From Pirellulaceae bacterium (GTDB lineage Bacteria > Planctomycetota > Planctomycetia > Pirellulales > Pirellulaceae): 64,000 nucleotides of DNA. Positions 53,823-63,045 of this stretch are shown piece by piece. Location: contig JAQWSU010000018.1 of NCBI GenBank assembly GCA_029243025.1, forward strand, positions 327,233 through 391,232. The letters run 5' to 3'. The stretch's first letter is position 1, and the number at the start of each line of letters is the position of its first letter. A program made the position numbers and the translations under genes. The notes under the pieces were generated by a model. That model did no database searches and was not told where the DNA came from. It worked only from the letters and a program-made list of their open reading frames with translations.

Positions 53823-54923
53823 ATGCGCAAACCGGTCATATTCTTGATTGGCGTCCTGGTCGCGGCAATCGGCTGGATCTTTTTGAAAAACTACAAGATG
53901 GACAGTCTGACTGAAGTGGCTGTCCTTTCAAAATCAACGGCTGAGACCGACCCAACAACGGCCGGCAGTCACATGGATGAACCGAAAAGTTCTCCGTTGA
54001 ATTCGATCACTTCGACGGTGAAACAGTGGCTAAATCCAAGCCCCGATCCGTCGACATCCGTTGGGGGATCCAGTTTTGCCGGCAAGGCAGATCAAGTCAT
54101 CCGAATTGCAACGTTCAACATCGATGCGTTCAATGAAACGAAATCACATAAACCGCGTGTGATGAACGTGCTGTCGCGAATCGCTCGGCAATTCGACGTG
54201 ATCGCCATTCAGGAGATTCAGGCCGATGTCGACGACATCATTCCCCGACTCGTTGATTTGATGAACAAATCAGGCCAGCGTTACGATTACGCAATTGGTC
54301 CACGATTGGGACCTGTTGGTGCACAAGAACAGTACGCATTCATTTTTGATGGCCAATCGGTCCTATTAGATCGAGCGGAATTGTATACGGTCGATGACCA
54401 AGATGATCTTCTCTTGCGAGAACCCTTTGTTGGTTGGTTTCGCGCCGTAGGACCAGATAAAACCGAGGCCTTCACCTTCAGTCTCGTCAATATTCGTGTT
54501 GATCCGACCAATGCTGACACCGAGCGAAAGGTCCTGGATGATGTTGTCCACGCGGTCCGAGATGACGGTCGACAGGAAGACGATGTCATTATCCTAGGTG
54601 ACTTCCGAGCTGCAGCGAGGGAACTCGGCGATTTGGATCAACTATCGGATGTAAGCTACGCCGTCAGCCAAATTCCCACCAATACGCATGGGGATCAATC
54701 ATGGTCGAACATTGTGGTACAAAAGAATTCCACCATCGAATTCACAGGACGGGGAGGCGTTTTTGATTTCCTCCGAGAATACAACATGAATCTCGAAGAA
54801 GCGGCGGAAGTATCTGATCACCTTCCGGTTTGGGCGGAGTTTTCAATCTACGAAGGCGGCCAGGCAGGTCGAATTGCCGAACTTCCTGCGGGTGCTCCCA
54901 GCCAGGCTACGCTCAAACGCTAA
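53823..54923 (+). CDS. Endonuclease/exonuclease/phosphatase family protein, membrane-anchored
   Basis: 366 residues. AAAAGGAG 7-8 bases before ATG 53823 decides the start. Residues about 5-22 (PVIFLIGVLVAAIGWIF) form an anchor and a Ser/Thr-rich linker follows. The EEP domain has IRIATFNIDAFN, IAIQEIQ with the metal Glu, VIILGDFRA with the Asp and VSDHLPVWAEF with the catalytic Asp-His pair near the end. The enzyme probably faces the periplasm and could cut nucleic acid or phosphoesters. The TAA stop shares bases with the TAG of the convergent exonuclease gene. Confidence 0.85.
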   Translation: MRKPVIFLIGVLVAAIGWIFLKNYKMDSLTEVAVLSKSTAETDPTTAGSHMDEPKSSPLNSITSTVKQWLNPSPDPSTSVGGSSFAGKADQVIRIATFNIDAFNETKSHKPRVMNVLSRIARQFDVIAIQEIQADVDDIIPRLVDLMNKSGQRYDYAIGPRLGPVGAQEQYAFIFDGQSVLLDRAELYTVDDQDDLLLREPFVGWFRAVGPDKTEAFTFSLVNIRVDPTNADTERKVLDDVVHAVRDDGRQEDDVIILGDFRAAARELGDLDQLSDVSYAVSQIPTNTHGDQSWSNIVVQKNSTIEFTGRGGVFDFLREYNMNLEEAAEVSDHLPVWAEFSIYEGGQAGRIAELPAGAPSQATLKR

Positions 54924-55747
54924 CTCCCTTGACGATCCCAAGGATTCTGCCAATCTCCCCATTCTCTGAGGTACTGCTGATAGGCGGGTGAACCGTCTGC
55001 ATTCTTGCTTAGCCATTCTTTGGTTGTGGCAATGATTTCTTGCTCACGTTCTAAGCTTATTCGACCGGTCAATACGCAGCCCCGCAAGAAAACGAAGTAG
55101 GTGTCCAACACATCACATCGACAGTAGTCGTTGATCCGATCGAGCTCTCCTCGATCGTACATGTCCTGTACCATGTGACCCTGCACATCCATTTTCCCAG
55201 GTTTCCCAAGCAAGTGTGCAGCCAGATTCAGGCCCCCATTAAATCGTGTTGCACCAAAGTTACAAAGAAGATCCTGAAGATCAAGATGGGCATCCGTGTT
55301 GTAGCGATTTCGAGGTTGTTCCCAGGACCTTGCATTCTGAGTGAACCATTTCGGGACACCAACCCCATAGCGATACGCCGCCAACTCCATCAGTGGAATA
55401 TCAAAGGTACGACCATTGAAGCTAACGAAAGTCGGTGCATCGTAACGCTCCCAACCCCGCCAAAAATGCTCTGCGATCACATGCGGTCTGAATTCGGGTT
55501 CGTCAAGCAGGACAATATCGTCGATCTCAAAGTCTTCCGTCACCTTCGCAATTACGACTGAGATGGGTATTTGAAAGGTATAAGGGATGAAATCCGAGTT
55601 TCGTTCCTCTATCAATTGCTGGCGGTATCGCTGGACAGCTTCCTGTGAACCGAGCGATTCATCGGGAAATCGCACCTGGGAAACCAACTCACCGTCCGCT
55701 ACACTCTCGACATCGAAAACGAAATACTTCACTTTTCCAGAACTCAC
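54920..55747 (-). CDS. PolB-like DEDD 3'-5' exonuclease domain protein
   Basis: 275 residues. DEDD-type motifs are seen: FVFDVESV near 7 with the first Asp and Glu, FVSFNGRTFDIPLMELAAY near 107 and YCRCDVLDTYFVF near 204. This layout fits the predicted exonuclease related to DNA polymerase B exonuclease domains (DNA_pol_B_exo2). It should remove 3' nucleotides from single-stranded DNA or RNA in the cytoplasm. No polymerase domain is present. It is convergent with the EEP gene. Confidence 0.85.
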   Translation of the reverse strand: MSSGKVKYFVFDVESVADGELVSQVRFPDESLGSQEAVQRYRQQLIEERNSDFIPYTFQIPISVVIAKVTEDFEIDDIVLLDEPEFRPHVIAEHFWRGWERYDAPTFVSFNGRTFDIPLMELAAYRYGVGVPKWFTQNARSWEQPRNRYNTDAHLDLQDLLCNFGATRFNGGLNLAAHLLGKPGKMDVQGHMVQDMYDRGELDRINDYCRCDVLDTYFVFLRGCVLTGRISLEREQEIIATTKEWLSKNADGSPAYQQYLREWGDWQNPWDRQGS

Positions 55748-55856
55748 GTCAGCCTCCGCAAGTCGAAATTCAAGCTATTCACCCGGAGCTGTCAACGTAT
55801 CAGTTTCTGCGATGAGCGGGTAGCGGTCGCATCGACTTGAAACAAGGGGAAATCGA

Positions 55857-57110
55857 ATGAATACCGAACGACTTCTGGCACGATTCCTACGTTACGTAAG
55901 CGTCGATACGACTGCGAACGACACCACGGATGATTATCCGAGTAGCGAAGGTCAATTCGAACTTGGCCGTCTGCTTGTCGACGAACTCAAACAGATGGGA
56001 ATTCATGAAGTCTCTCAAAACGATCGGGGGATCGTCCTCGCCACCATGCCCGGCAACACGAAGCACGAGGCTCCCACTGTCGTGCTAAATTCGCACCTGG
56101 ATACGTCCCCGGAAACAACGGGAAAAAACGTAAACCCGCAAGTGATTCGTGATTATCGTGGCGGGGATATCGCCTTACCTAACGAGCAAAATCAGATCAT
56201 TCGCGTCGCCGAAAACCCCGAACTAAATCAACTAATCGGCTGTACTTTGATCACAACAGATGGGACAACACTCCTGGGAGGCGACGATAAGGCCGGATTA
56301 GCGATCATCATGGAATCGATCCAATCACTGGGCGAACAACCCGATATCCTGCACGGGCCAATCCGAGTTGCCTTCACCTGTGATGAAGAGATTGGACGAG
56401 GAGTCGATCATGTCGACGTCCCCAGCTTGAACGCCGCAGCCTGCTACACTCTCGATGGCCCCGGAGCGGGTCGAATTGACGTTGAAACATTTTCAGCCGA
56501 TCTGGCCACCATCACCATTCGTGGCATCAACATTCACCCATCCATTGCGAAAGGCAGGATGGTCAATGCGATCAAAGCAGGAGCCGCCTTGATCGATCGC
56601 CTGCCCAGCACACACCTTTCACCAGAAACAACCAGCGAACGTGAGGGCTTCTTACACCCGTACAGCTTTGATGGAGGGGTGGGAGAAGTGACCCTTCGTA
56701 TCCTGATCCGAGATTTTGACACTCCCAAGCTATCAGCGCATGCTGCCATGCTGAACAAACTTGCCGAAGAAGTGAAACGCGAATTCCCCGGCACCGAATT
56801 CGATCTCCAACTCTCCGCCCAATATCGAAATCTCGCGGATGGACTCGCAATCGAACCCCGTGCTGCCGGATTTGCCGAAGAGGCATTTCGACGACTTAAC
56901 CTACCATGCCAACGATCCATCATTCGTGGGGGAACCGATGGATCACGATTCACCGAACTTGGCCTGCCAACACCGAATTTGTCTTCCGGCCAACACAATC
57001 CTCACTCGATCTTGGAATGGGCCTGCTTGGATGAAATGGCGCAAGCTGTTCAGGTCAATCTTGAGCTGTTTCAAGTGTGGGCGGAAACCCAAGCGGAACC
57101 TAAAAAATAA
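55857..57110 (+). CDS. pepT: Peptidase T (tripeptide aminopeptidase)
   Basis: 417 residues, the usual M20B length. Metal ligands and the catalytic base are seen in NSHLDTSPETTG near 79, LLGGDDKAGLA near 142, DEEIGRG near 176 and SGQHNPHSILEW near the C-terminus. A dimerisation lid domain (about 200-310) is complete. It releases the N-terminal residue of tripeptides in the cytoplasm. AAGGGGAA lies just before ATG 55857. Confidence 0.95.
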   Translation: MNTERLLARFLRYVSVDTTANDTTDDYPSSEGQFELGRLLVDELKQMGIHEVSQNDRGIVLATMPGNTKHEAPTVVLNSHLDTSPETTGKNVNPQVIRDYRGGDIALPNEQNQIIRVAENPELNQLIGCTLITTDGTTLLGGDDKAGLAIIMESIQSLGEQPDILHGPIRVAFTCDEEIGRGVDHVDVPSLNAAACYTLDGPGAGRIDVETFSADLATITIRGINIHPSIAKGRMVNAIKAGAALIDRLPSTHLSPETTSEREGFLHPYSFDGGVGEVTLRILIRDFDTPKLSAHAAMLNKLAEEVKREFPGTEFDLQLSAQYRNLADGLAIEPRAAGFAEEAFRRLNLPCQRSIIRGGTDGSRFTELGLPTPNLSSGQHNPHSILEWACLDEMAQAVQVNLELFQVWAETQAEPKK

Positions 57111-57359
57111 GGCTCGGAACGCCCTATCACGCGGTTTCCGCTAGCATCATCTGCTGGCAGCCGGAATCGCAACGTTTGAAGTTGAAATCAATTATCAGTG
57201 AATTAACAGATTCAGCTAGCCGACTTACTCAATAGGAAACCGTGCGCGGCTTTGAGGTCGAGGAACGATTTACGAAGCCACAATCCCTTTTGCCGTTACC
57301 TGAATCTTTGATTCGAAACGGCATCGGCATCACGAATTCGCAAAAGGATAACGTGACTC

Positions 57360-58262
57360 GTGAGATTTAGCATTATTGTACCCGCCCTTGGTCCGCAATC
57401 CGAATTCGACAACACGCTGGTTTCCGTCTTGGAAAATCGGCCTGACTCTGCAGAAGTTGTCGTGCCGCACACCAAGGAATACCAAGACCCCTACAACCTG
57501 TCCGACGAAGTCCGATTTGTGGAAGCCAGCAGCGATCTGCCGCTGCATCTGCTAAATGTGGGAATTGAAGCGAGCCAAGGGGCTCTGATTCATTCTCTGC
57601 AAACCGGTATGGAAGCGACCCCCGGTTGGACACAGTCCGTACTGGAACGTTTTGATGCTGACCCGGAATCAGCCGCGCTGACTCCATCCATTCAAGACGA
57701 TAGCAGAGCCCTCATCGCTGGCATTCGCTATCAAGCGGGGGGCACTGGCAAACCAGTCCGGGTAAAACGTCGCCAAACCGCCAAGCCGGATGCACCCTGC
57801 ATCGAGGCAGGATTTTTCCGTGCCTCAACGCTCGCTGCCATCGGGCCCTTTGACGAAAAACTCGGCATCCACCACGCCAACGCTGATACGGCAGCTCGTC
57901 TCAAACGTCTCGACCTGAAAACGGCCCATGTCCCGGATTGTATGATTCGAGGCTCCGTCCCATCGCGACCCACTGGCTTTCGGTCGAGCCAACAACTCGA
58001 ACGTGTTTACCATCGTCATCGTCGCGCGATGGGAAGTACTGTCACACTTCAACATCTGTTCACCGTTGCCACAAATGTAACGCGTCACGTTCCATCGTTG
58101 GGAGTTGTCACCGCAATGTTCGGACACTGCCTCGGCAACATTCAATCACGGTTGAATCAAAGTACAAGCTGGGATCCAAACGATCAACAGTCGGCAATCA
58201 TCCCCTTTCCCGAGCAGGTGGACCGATCGGATTCAGATCGCTACTACCGACGTAGCGCCTGA
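57360..58262 (+). CDS. Family 2 glycosyltransferase-like protein
   Basis: 300 residues from GTG 57360, with AAAGGA upstream. FSIIVPALGPQSEFDNTLVSVLENRP is the GT2 N-terminus, and RFVEASSDLPLHLLNVGIEASQGALIHSLQTGMEATPGW follows the nucleotide-sugar fold. The usual DxD is not clear (the segment reads LQTGMEA), so activity may be altered. The C-terminal part has a RHRRAMGSTVTLQHLF helix and then a polar tail. Two hairpins after the gene end its transcript. Confidence 0.7.
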   Translation: MRFSIIVPALGPQSEFDNTLVSVLENRPDSAEVVVPHTKEYQDPYNLSDEVRFVEASSDLPLHLLNVGIEASQGALIHSLQTGMEATPGWTQSVLERFDADPESAALTPSIQDDSRALIAGIRYQAGGTGKPVRVKRRQTAKPDAPCIEAGFFRASTLAAIGPFDEKLGIHHANADTAARLKRLDLKTAHVPDCMIRGSVPSRPTGFRSSQQLERVYHRHRRAMGSTVTLQHLFTVATNVTRHVPSLGVVTAMFGHCLGNIQSRLNQSTSWDPNDQQSAIIPFPEQVDRSDSDRYYRRSA

Positions 58263-58310
58263 CAACCGGTCCAAACGAGCTTCTCGGAATCACAGCGGCG
58301 ATACCGTTCA

Positions 58311-58335
58311 AAAAAAAAGCCCACCAAAGTGGGCT
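58311..58335 (-). terminator. Terminator of the minus-strand HTH gene
   Basis: On the minus strand AGCCCAC pairs with GTGGGCT over a short loop, directly followed by eight T. It lies just downstream of the gene that ends at 58388. Confidence 0.85.
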
Positions 58336-58340
58336 ACTTC

Positions 58341-58375
58341 AAAAGGTCAGCCTCTCGCTGACCTTTCTGTTTTTA
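58341..58375 (+). terminator. Terminator of the glycosyltransferase gene
   Basis: AAAGGTCAGC and GCTGACCTTT form a perfect 10-bp stem with a five-base loop, followed by CTG and a T run. With the neighbouring minus-strand hairpin it forms a two-way terminator between convergent genes. Confidence 0.85.
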
Positions 58376-58387
58376 AACCGCTGCGGC

Positions 58388-59512
58388 TTAAGACGGTATG
58401 GCCTCGAACGAAGGAGTCACTTGCGTCGGATGGGCAGCGTCCTCCCGTGTGGCGATCGGCGTTGGAATTCCATTTTGCTTCTCAGGGAAGCAAAGCTCCT
58501 TCATCCCATAGAACAGTCTCAGTTCGGGATTGTCGCCTAAGGCACTCAACCGATTTGTTAACTCGTCGAGCATTCGCTTGCCTTCCGGCCAACGAACATT
58601 CATCACTTTGCCGCCGTCATCCAATAGTTGGTAGACACGAGCACGCGTCACGCCCAGCGAGCGAGCCTGCGCCCGAACACTCGTCGGTTCACCGTTGAAC
58701 CCCAAACGTTCCATCGCTAGGCGATGAACCGTTGGCCCCGAGTCTACTTGGAGTTGCTGCAAAAGCGGGCTCACAAATTGATCACGAAGCTGGTCGATTG
58801 CCGGACAGGATGGGTCCTTCAACTGAGCCGATACCCAATCATGAACCTGCAAAATGTTGACTGGAGTCAGCAAACGCCGCAGATTATCGCTCTTCTCTGC
58901 CTTGTTTAGCGTTTGATAAACACTGTGAAAAACCTCCAACACACAACGTACCCGCTTCTCGCCGTGCGTACGCAACCGACGAATCTCTGCGACCGTGTGG
59001 TCCAAGTACTGACTTAGTGGCGTGTGCCAGATGACTGTCGGAAGATTTTGGAGTGAAGGCGCGAGTCGACCAAGTTTCTCATTGCCAACTTCGTAATCCC
59101 GCACGCCTTCCCGCCACTGACTCCACAACGCCTCTGAGACAATCGACGGATCAAATTTCAGCCCACCATTCGTTTCGGCCCCTCCTTGCAAGGAAGCGTC
59201 TCCCAAAAGCGAAGCTTCAAACGAAACGGCTGGCGGTTGATCTTTGGTCGCCCGATGCAAGAGCTTGACTAAAGAACCTATCTTCTTTTCGCCAATGCCC
59301 GGAGTTGCCGACAGCTCGTCGAAGGGAGTCGCTAGAAGATCCCCCAAGGTTCTGCCGAGAAACGCCAGCGGTAGCCGGCGGTCGTTGGGAAGCACCCAAT
59401 AACCCAGCGGCTTCGATAAGCGGTCCGTGTACCGCTCCTCCAGCAGCGTTCGTCGTACATCTTCGTAACTCGTGTCCAGTTTGCACTCATCTGTAGTTGT
59501 CATATTATCCAT
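58388..59512 (-). CDS. HhH plus sigma-region-4-like HTH protein
   Basis: 374 residues from ATG 59512; 59503 is possible. A helix-hairpin-helix (FDELSATPGIGEKKIGSLVKLL) lies near residue 65, a long helical middle includes HTVAEIRRLRTHGEKRVRCVLEVFHSVYQTL, and near 290 an HTH reads RAQARSLGVTRARVYQLLDDGGKVMNVRWPEGK, close to the sigma-70 region 4 pattern. No other sigma regions are present. I infer a DNA-binding protein, possibly a chromosome or transcription factor; it has the look of a planctomycete-specific protein. Confidence 0.7.
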   Translation of the reverse strand: MDNMTTTDECKLDTSYEDVRRTLLEERYTDRLSKPLGYWVLPNDRRLPLAFLGRTLGDLLATPFDELSATPGIGEKKIGSLVKLLHRATKDQPPAVSFEASLLGDASLQGGAETNGGLKFDPSIVSEALWSQWREGVRDYEVGNEKLGRLAPSLQNLPTVIWHTPLSQYLDHTVAEIRRLRTHGEKRVRCVLEVFHSVYQTLNKAEKSDNLRRLLTPVNILQVHDWVSAQLKDPSCPAIDQLRDQFVSPLLQQLQVDSGPTVHRLAMERLGFNGEPTSVRAQARSLGVTRARVYQLLDDGGKVMNVRWPEGKRMLDELTNRLSALGDNPELRLFYGMKELCFPEKQNGIPTPIATREDAAHPTQVTPSFEAIPS

Positions 59513-60248
59513 GCCTACTCGTCTCCCGTTCCCGCCCCTTGGCGTCAAGTGGCTCGCAAGTTGCAAAACACTTCGATGATCCTAGTCTACTAAAAAACGC
59601 CACAGTATTAATAAAAAACGTCGTTCGCTCGACCGCGTTACGTTGGTGGGGTCAAATTCTTGAAACAAATCTACCGGCTCTCATGGGGGCAAGCTCGAAG
59701 CGTTAGGGGGGTAAATCTGTTATTGCTTTGTCGAGTTATTCTTAGGAGTGGCCCTAGGAACGTCAAGCATCTTTCGTTGCGGTTATGACACCTTTAGTCC
59801 GCTCTTATCAACCAATCTCCCCACCCCATCAATACCTACAAACCCCTTATCAACAATGAGTTACGTTCCTTTTACGAAACAAAGACAAAAACGTCCACTA
59901 AAATGACAAGGATTTTTATTTACGCAATTTCCACGTCAATAAATCGTTATTTTCTACTTCCCACTTGGTTACATGTGATTTACTAATCACGAACAAGGGT
60001 ATCGAATCAACGAAGCTTTCAACCTTCCCAGGTTGCGCCCTATTCCAAACCCGTAAACTGAACGTAAGCTCGAGAATTCCCCCTCTGCCGATTCAGGAAT
60101 AAATGCTACTAAATCCCTGCGACTGCCAACCCATGAAGCCAACCCGCCGACGAGCCAACGAGCCAGCCATCGTCGACAAAATACCCCGATCAAGCGAAGC
60201 TTTCATTCTGAGAGGACCATCAACCGTGAATGCTGGGGACCCGACACG
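59513..60248. other. AT-rich intergenic region between the HTH gene and the cyclase
   Basis: About 735 bases, visibly richer in A and T than the surroundings between about 59560 and 59990. TTATCAACC (59805) and TTATCAACA (59847) resemble DnaA boxes but do not match the strict consensus. No gene is supported; it should contain the divergent promoters of both neighbours. Confidence 0.45.
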
Positions 60249-62003
60249 ATGGCTGACCTAATCGCTCAGGGGCCCAATCGATCCGATCGCTGGCGCCGCC
60301 CCCTTCCGACGAATGAGCCGATCATGCTGGGGCGAGGCCAAGATGCCTGGAAAGTGGCTTGGGATAATCGCATTTCCCGTCAGCACGCGAAACTGTGCTG
60401 GAAATATTCGGCACTTCAGGTTGAGGCAATTCCCGACCGTCCCAATCCCATCTTTTTTCATGGCGAGCCCGCTAGTCGATTCAGCATCCGTCAGGGGGAG
60501 CACTTTGTGATTGGCGCGACAACTTTCACCGTCGTGGATGCCGCAATCAATGTAACAATCGACATTCCACGTCCTGTCACCCAACAGACTTTCAGTCCCG
60601 ACTACTTACGCCGAATCGACTTTCGGCACGCACGTCAACAAATTGAGGCGTTGAGTCGCCTACCAGAAATTATTGCAGGTGCGGTGACCGACCAGGAACT
60701 CTGTGCACGGCTCGTCAATCTGCTGTTGACGGGCGTTACCTCCGCAAAGGCAGTTGCCGTCGTCCGCGCTCCTTCCGATCAAGATCCTCCCGAACAAATC
60801 GAAGTATTGCATTGGGATCGAACTGAAGACATCGAACACAGCTTCCAGCCCTGTGGTCATTTAATCCGAGAGGCAATCCAAGCCAAACAGAGTGTCGTCT
60901 ATCTTTGGCGTGGACAAGCTTCTGCTGACGAGCAGCGGAGCGTCAAAGAATTTGACTGGGCTTTTTGCATACCTGTTCCCGGTGACAGCTGTTCCAATTG
61001 GGCGATCTACGTCGCTGGAAACACGGCGGAAAGCGAGCGATCATCGATCACGCCCGATGACTTTCAAGACTCGCTGAAGTTTGTCGAGCTACTGGCTACG
61101 ACCGTGGGCAGCGTCTGTGATGTGCGTTTATTGCAGCGCCGCACCGCATCGCTTTCTCATTTTTTTTCGCCACCCGTTCGAGATGCATTAGCCAACTCGG
61201 ATCCAGAATTGACGCTTGCACCGCGTGAAGCGGACGTCGCTGTTCTGTTTTGCGACCTGCGCGGGTTCTCACGGGAGTCTGAACGGGCGGCTGACGATTT
61301 ATTCGGACTGCTGGAACGCGTCAGTGGATCGTTAGGCATTATGACTCGGCAAATCCTCGACCACGGTGGGGTGATCGGCGACTTTCATGGTGACGCAGCG
61401 ATGGGATTCTGGGGTTGGCCCTGGCCGCAAACCGACGCAATCTCACAAGCTTGCTTGGCCGCCATTCAGATACGTGCTGCTTTCGAGGTTGCCGCTTCAC
61501 ATGACGAGCACAGGATGTCAGGATTCCGGGTGGGCATGGGCCTGGCCACGGGACGGGCAGTCGCGGGAAAAATTGGCACCATCGACCAGGTAAAAGTAAC
61601 GGTCTTTGGCCCAGTCGTGAACACAGCGGCCCGCTTGGAAGGCATGACGCGTCAATTCGGCAATGTCATTCTCATCGATGCCAAAACGGCGTCCGAGGCA
61701 CGCACTCATTTCCCGACGGATGTCGCTCGAATTCGTCGCCTGGCCGAATTCCGACCGTACGGGATGGAATCCACCGTCGAGGTCTTCGAACTGCAACCTG
61801 CCAATAGTTTCGACTCATTTGAAGATAGCTACAGCCGTGGCATGGCTGCATTTGAACACGGTGACTGGGAGCAGGCGAAGGAGTTATTGGAAACAGTCAG
61901 CGATGTGGATCCGGCACGAAACTACTTCCTTGATTTCATGGCCCAGCAGGCATTCACACCGCCTCCGAACTGGGATGGTGTTATTCCGTTGAACAGCAAA
62001 TAA
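60249..62003 (+). CDS. FHA-GAF-class III nucleotide cyclase
   Basis: 584 residues. An FHA domain spans about 20-100 (IMLGRGQDAWKVAWDNRISRQHAKL with the phosphothreonine-contacting Arg, Ser and His). A GAF-like domain is at about 140-290. A class III cyclase domain begins near 320: the first metal Asp is in VLFCDLRGFS near 334, the second in GDFHGDAAMGFW near 380, and NTAARLEGM near 457 gives the transition-state region. A TPR-like tail follows. It should make cAMP or cGMP in response to phosphoproteins and a small ligand; the substrate-selecting residues are not certain. The 3' end is 3 bases from the convergent HDAC-like gene. Confidence 0.88.
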   Translation: MADLIAQGPNRSDRWRRPLPTNEPIMLGRGQDAWKVAWDNRISRQHAKLCWKYSALQVEAIPDRPNPIFFHGEPASRFSIRQGEHFVIGATTFTVVDAAINVTIDIPRPVTQQTFSPDYLRRIDFRHARQQIEALSRLPEIIAGAVTDQELCARLVNLLLTGVTSAKAVAVVRAPSDQDPPEQIEVLHWDRTEDIEHSFQPCGHLIREAIQAKQSVVYLWRGQASADEQRSVKEFDWAFCIPVPGDSCSNWAIYVAGNTAESERSSITPDDFQDSLKFVELLATTVGSVCDVRLLQRRTASLSHFFSPPVRDALANSDPELTLAPREADVAVLFCDLRGFSRESERAADDLFGLLERVSGSLGIMTRQILDHGGVIGDFHGDAAMGFWGWPWPQTDAISQACLAAIQIRAAFEVAASHDEHRMSGFRVGMGLATGRAVAGKIGTIDQVKVTVFGPVVNTAARLEGMTRQFGNVILIDAKTASEARTHFPTDVARIRRLAEFRPYGMESTVEVFELQPANSFDSFEDSYSRGMAAFEHGDWEQAKELLETVSDVDPARNYFLDFMAQQAFTPPPNWDGVIPLNSK

Positions 62004-62006
62004 CAA

Positions 62007-62960
62007 CTAGTCTGCAATCGATTTAGTGGAGTGATCAATCAACGGCGTTAAGTGGGCTGCCACACAATCGGGTAAAACGTCCGTGTTATACCCACCCTCC
62101 AATACGCTTACGATTCGGCCTTCACAATGCGAGTTGGCGATTTCTAAGACGAGGCGCGTTAATTTGTGAAAGTCCTCGGTTTCAAGACCAAGCGTCCCCA
62201 AGGGATCTAAGTGGTGCGCATCAAATCCAGCGCTAACCAAAACCAGATCCGGTTTCAGCTCATCAGCGAATCGCCCCAGCTCCAGAGAAAATTGTTTGAA
62301 ATAAGCATCTCGTTGAGTCCCAAATTCGATCGGCAGATTCTTGGTGAATCCCAATCCGGATCCGCGACCGGTCTCATCGGCCGCGCCAGTCCCAGGATAG
62401 AAAGGCCAGCGATGAATTGATAGGAATCCCACCTGCTCATCCGCGTAAAACACATCTTGCGTCCCGTTACCGTGGTGCACGTCCCAATCGACGATCAGTA
62501 CGCGGTCGACATTCAATTTTCGGGTCGCTAATCGGGCAGCAATCGCAACGTTGTTAAACAGACAAAAACCCATCGAACCTTGGGGATTTGCATGATGTCC
62601 AGGTGGACGGACCAGACAGAGAGCTGCTCGATCGGCCCCCGCCACGACCTGCCGCACCGCGTCACAGACTGCTCCAGCGGCATGAAGAGCGACATCAAAG
62701 GACGATTCGCTGACCATCGTATCCGATTCAATGCGACCACCACCCTGCTGGACAAAAGCTTGAACATGGTTGATATGGTCGGCCGAATGCACCGACTCAA
62801 GCTCTGTGATGGACGCGGGGCGCACCGGCAATTGACGGCATTGGCCTGCGAAACCGGATGCAACCAAATGGGAAAAGACGCTTTCCAGGCGACGGACACT
62901 CTCGGGGTGTGAACCGGTGTCATGTTTTAAGAAAAATTCGTCGTAATACAGCAGCGCCAT
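62007..62960 (-). CDS. Histone deacetylase family (acetylpolyamine aminohydrolase-like) protein
   Basis: 317 residues from ATG 62960; a longer frame adds an unlikely tail. The fold signature is clear: RPPGHHA near 127 with the catalytic His pair, DWDVHHGNGTQD near 165 with zinc ligands Asp and His, and SAGFDAHHLDPLG near 253 with the third ligand Asp. HPESVRRL near the start is also typical. These enzymes remove acetyl groups from lysines, polyamines or small molecules. The same window encodes a lysine-rich H1-like protein, but no link can be drawn from sequence alone. Confidence 0.9.
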   Translation of the reverse strand: MALLYYDEFFLKHDTGSHPESVRRLESVFSHLVASGFAGQCRQLPVRPASITELESVHSADHINHVQAFVQQGGGRIESDTMVSESSFDVALHAAGAVCDAVRQVVAGADRAALCLVRPPGHHANPQGSMGFCLFNNVAIAARLATRKLNVDRVLIVDWDVHHGNGTQDVFYADEQVGFLSIHRWPFYPGTGAADETGRGSGLGFTKNLPIEFGTQRDAYFKQFSLELGRFADELKPDLVLVSAGFDAHHLDPLGTLGLETEDFHKLTRLVLEIANSHCEGRIVSVLEGGYNTDVLPDCVAAHLTPLIDHSTKSIAD

Positions 62961-63045
62961 CGTATTCACCACCAGCTTGTCGCCAACATATGGCAGCCAC
63001 AACGCTGTTAAGAAAATGACCCGAACGAATCAGCGAACCTCTGCA

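Noticed and set aside
59805..59855. Replication origin
   Set aside because: Only two weak DnaA-like boxes and no dnaA, dnaN or gidA gene near.
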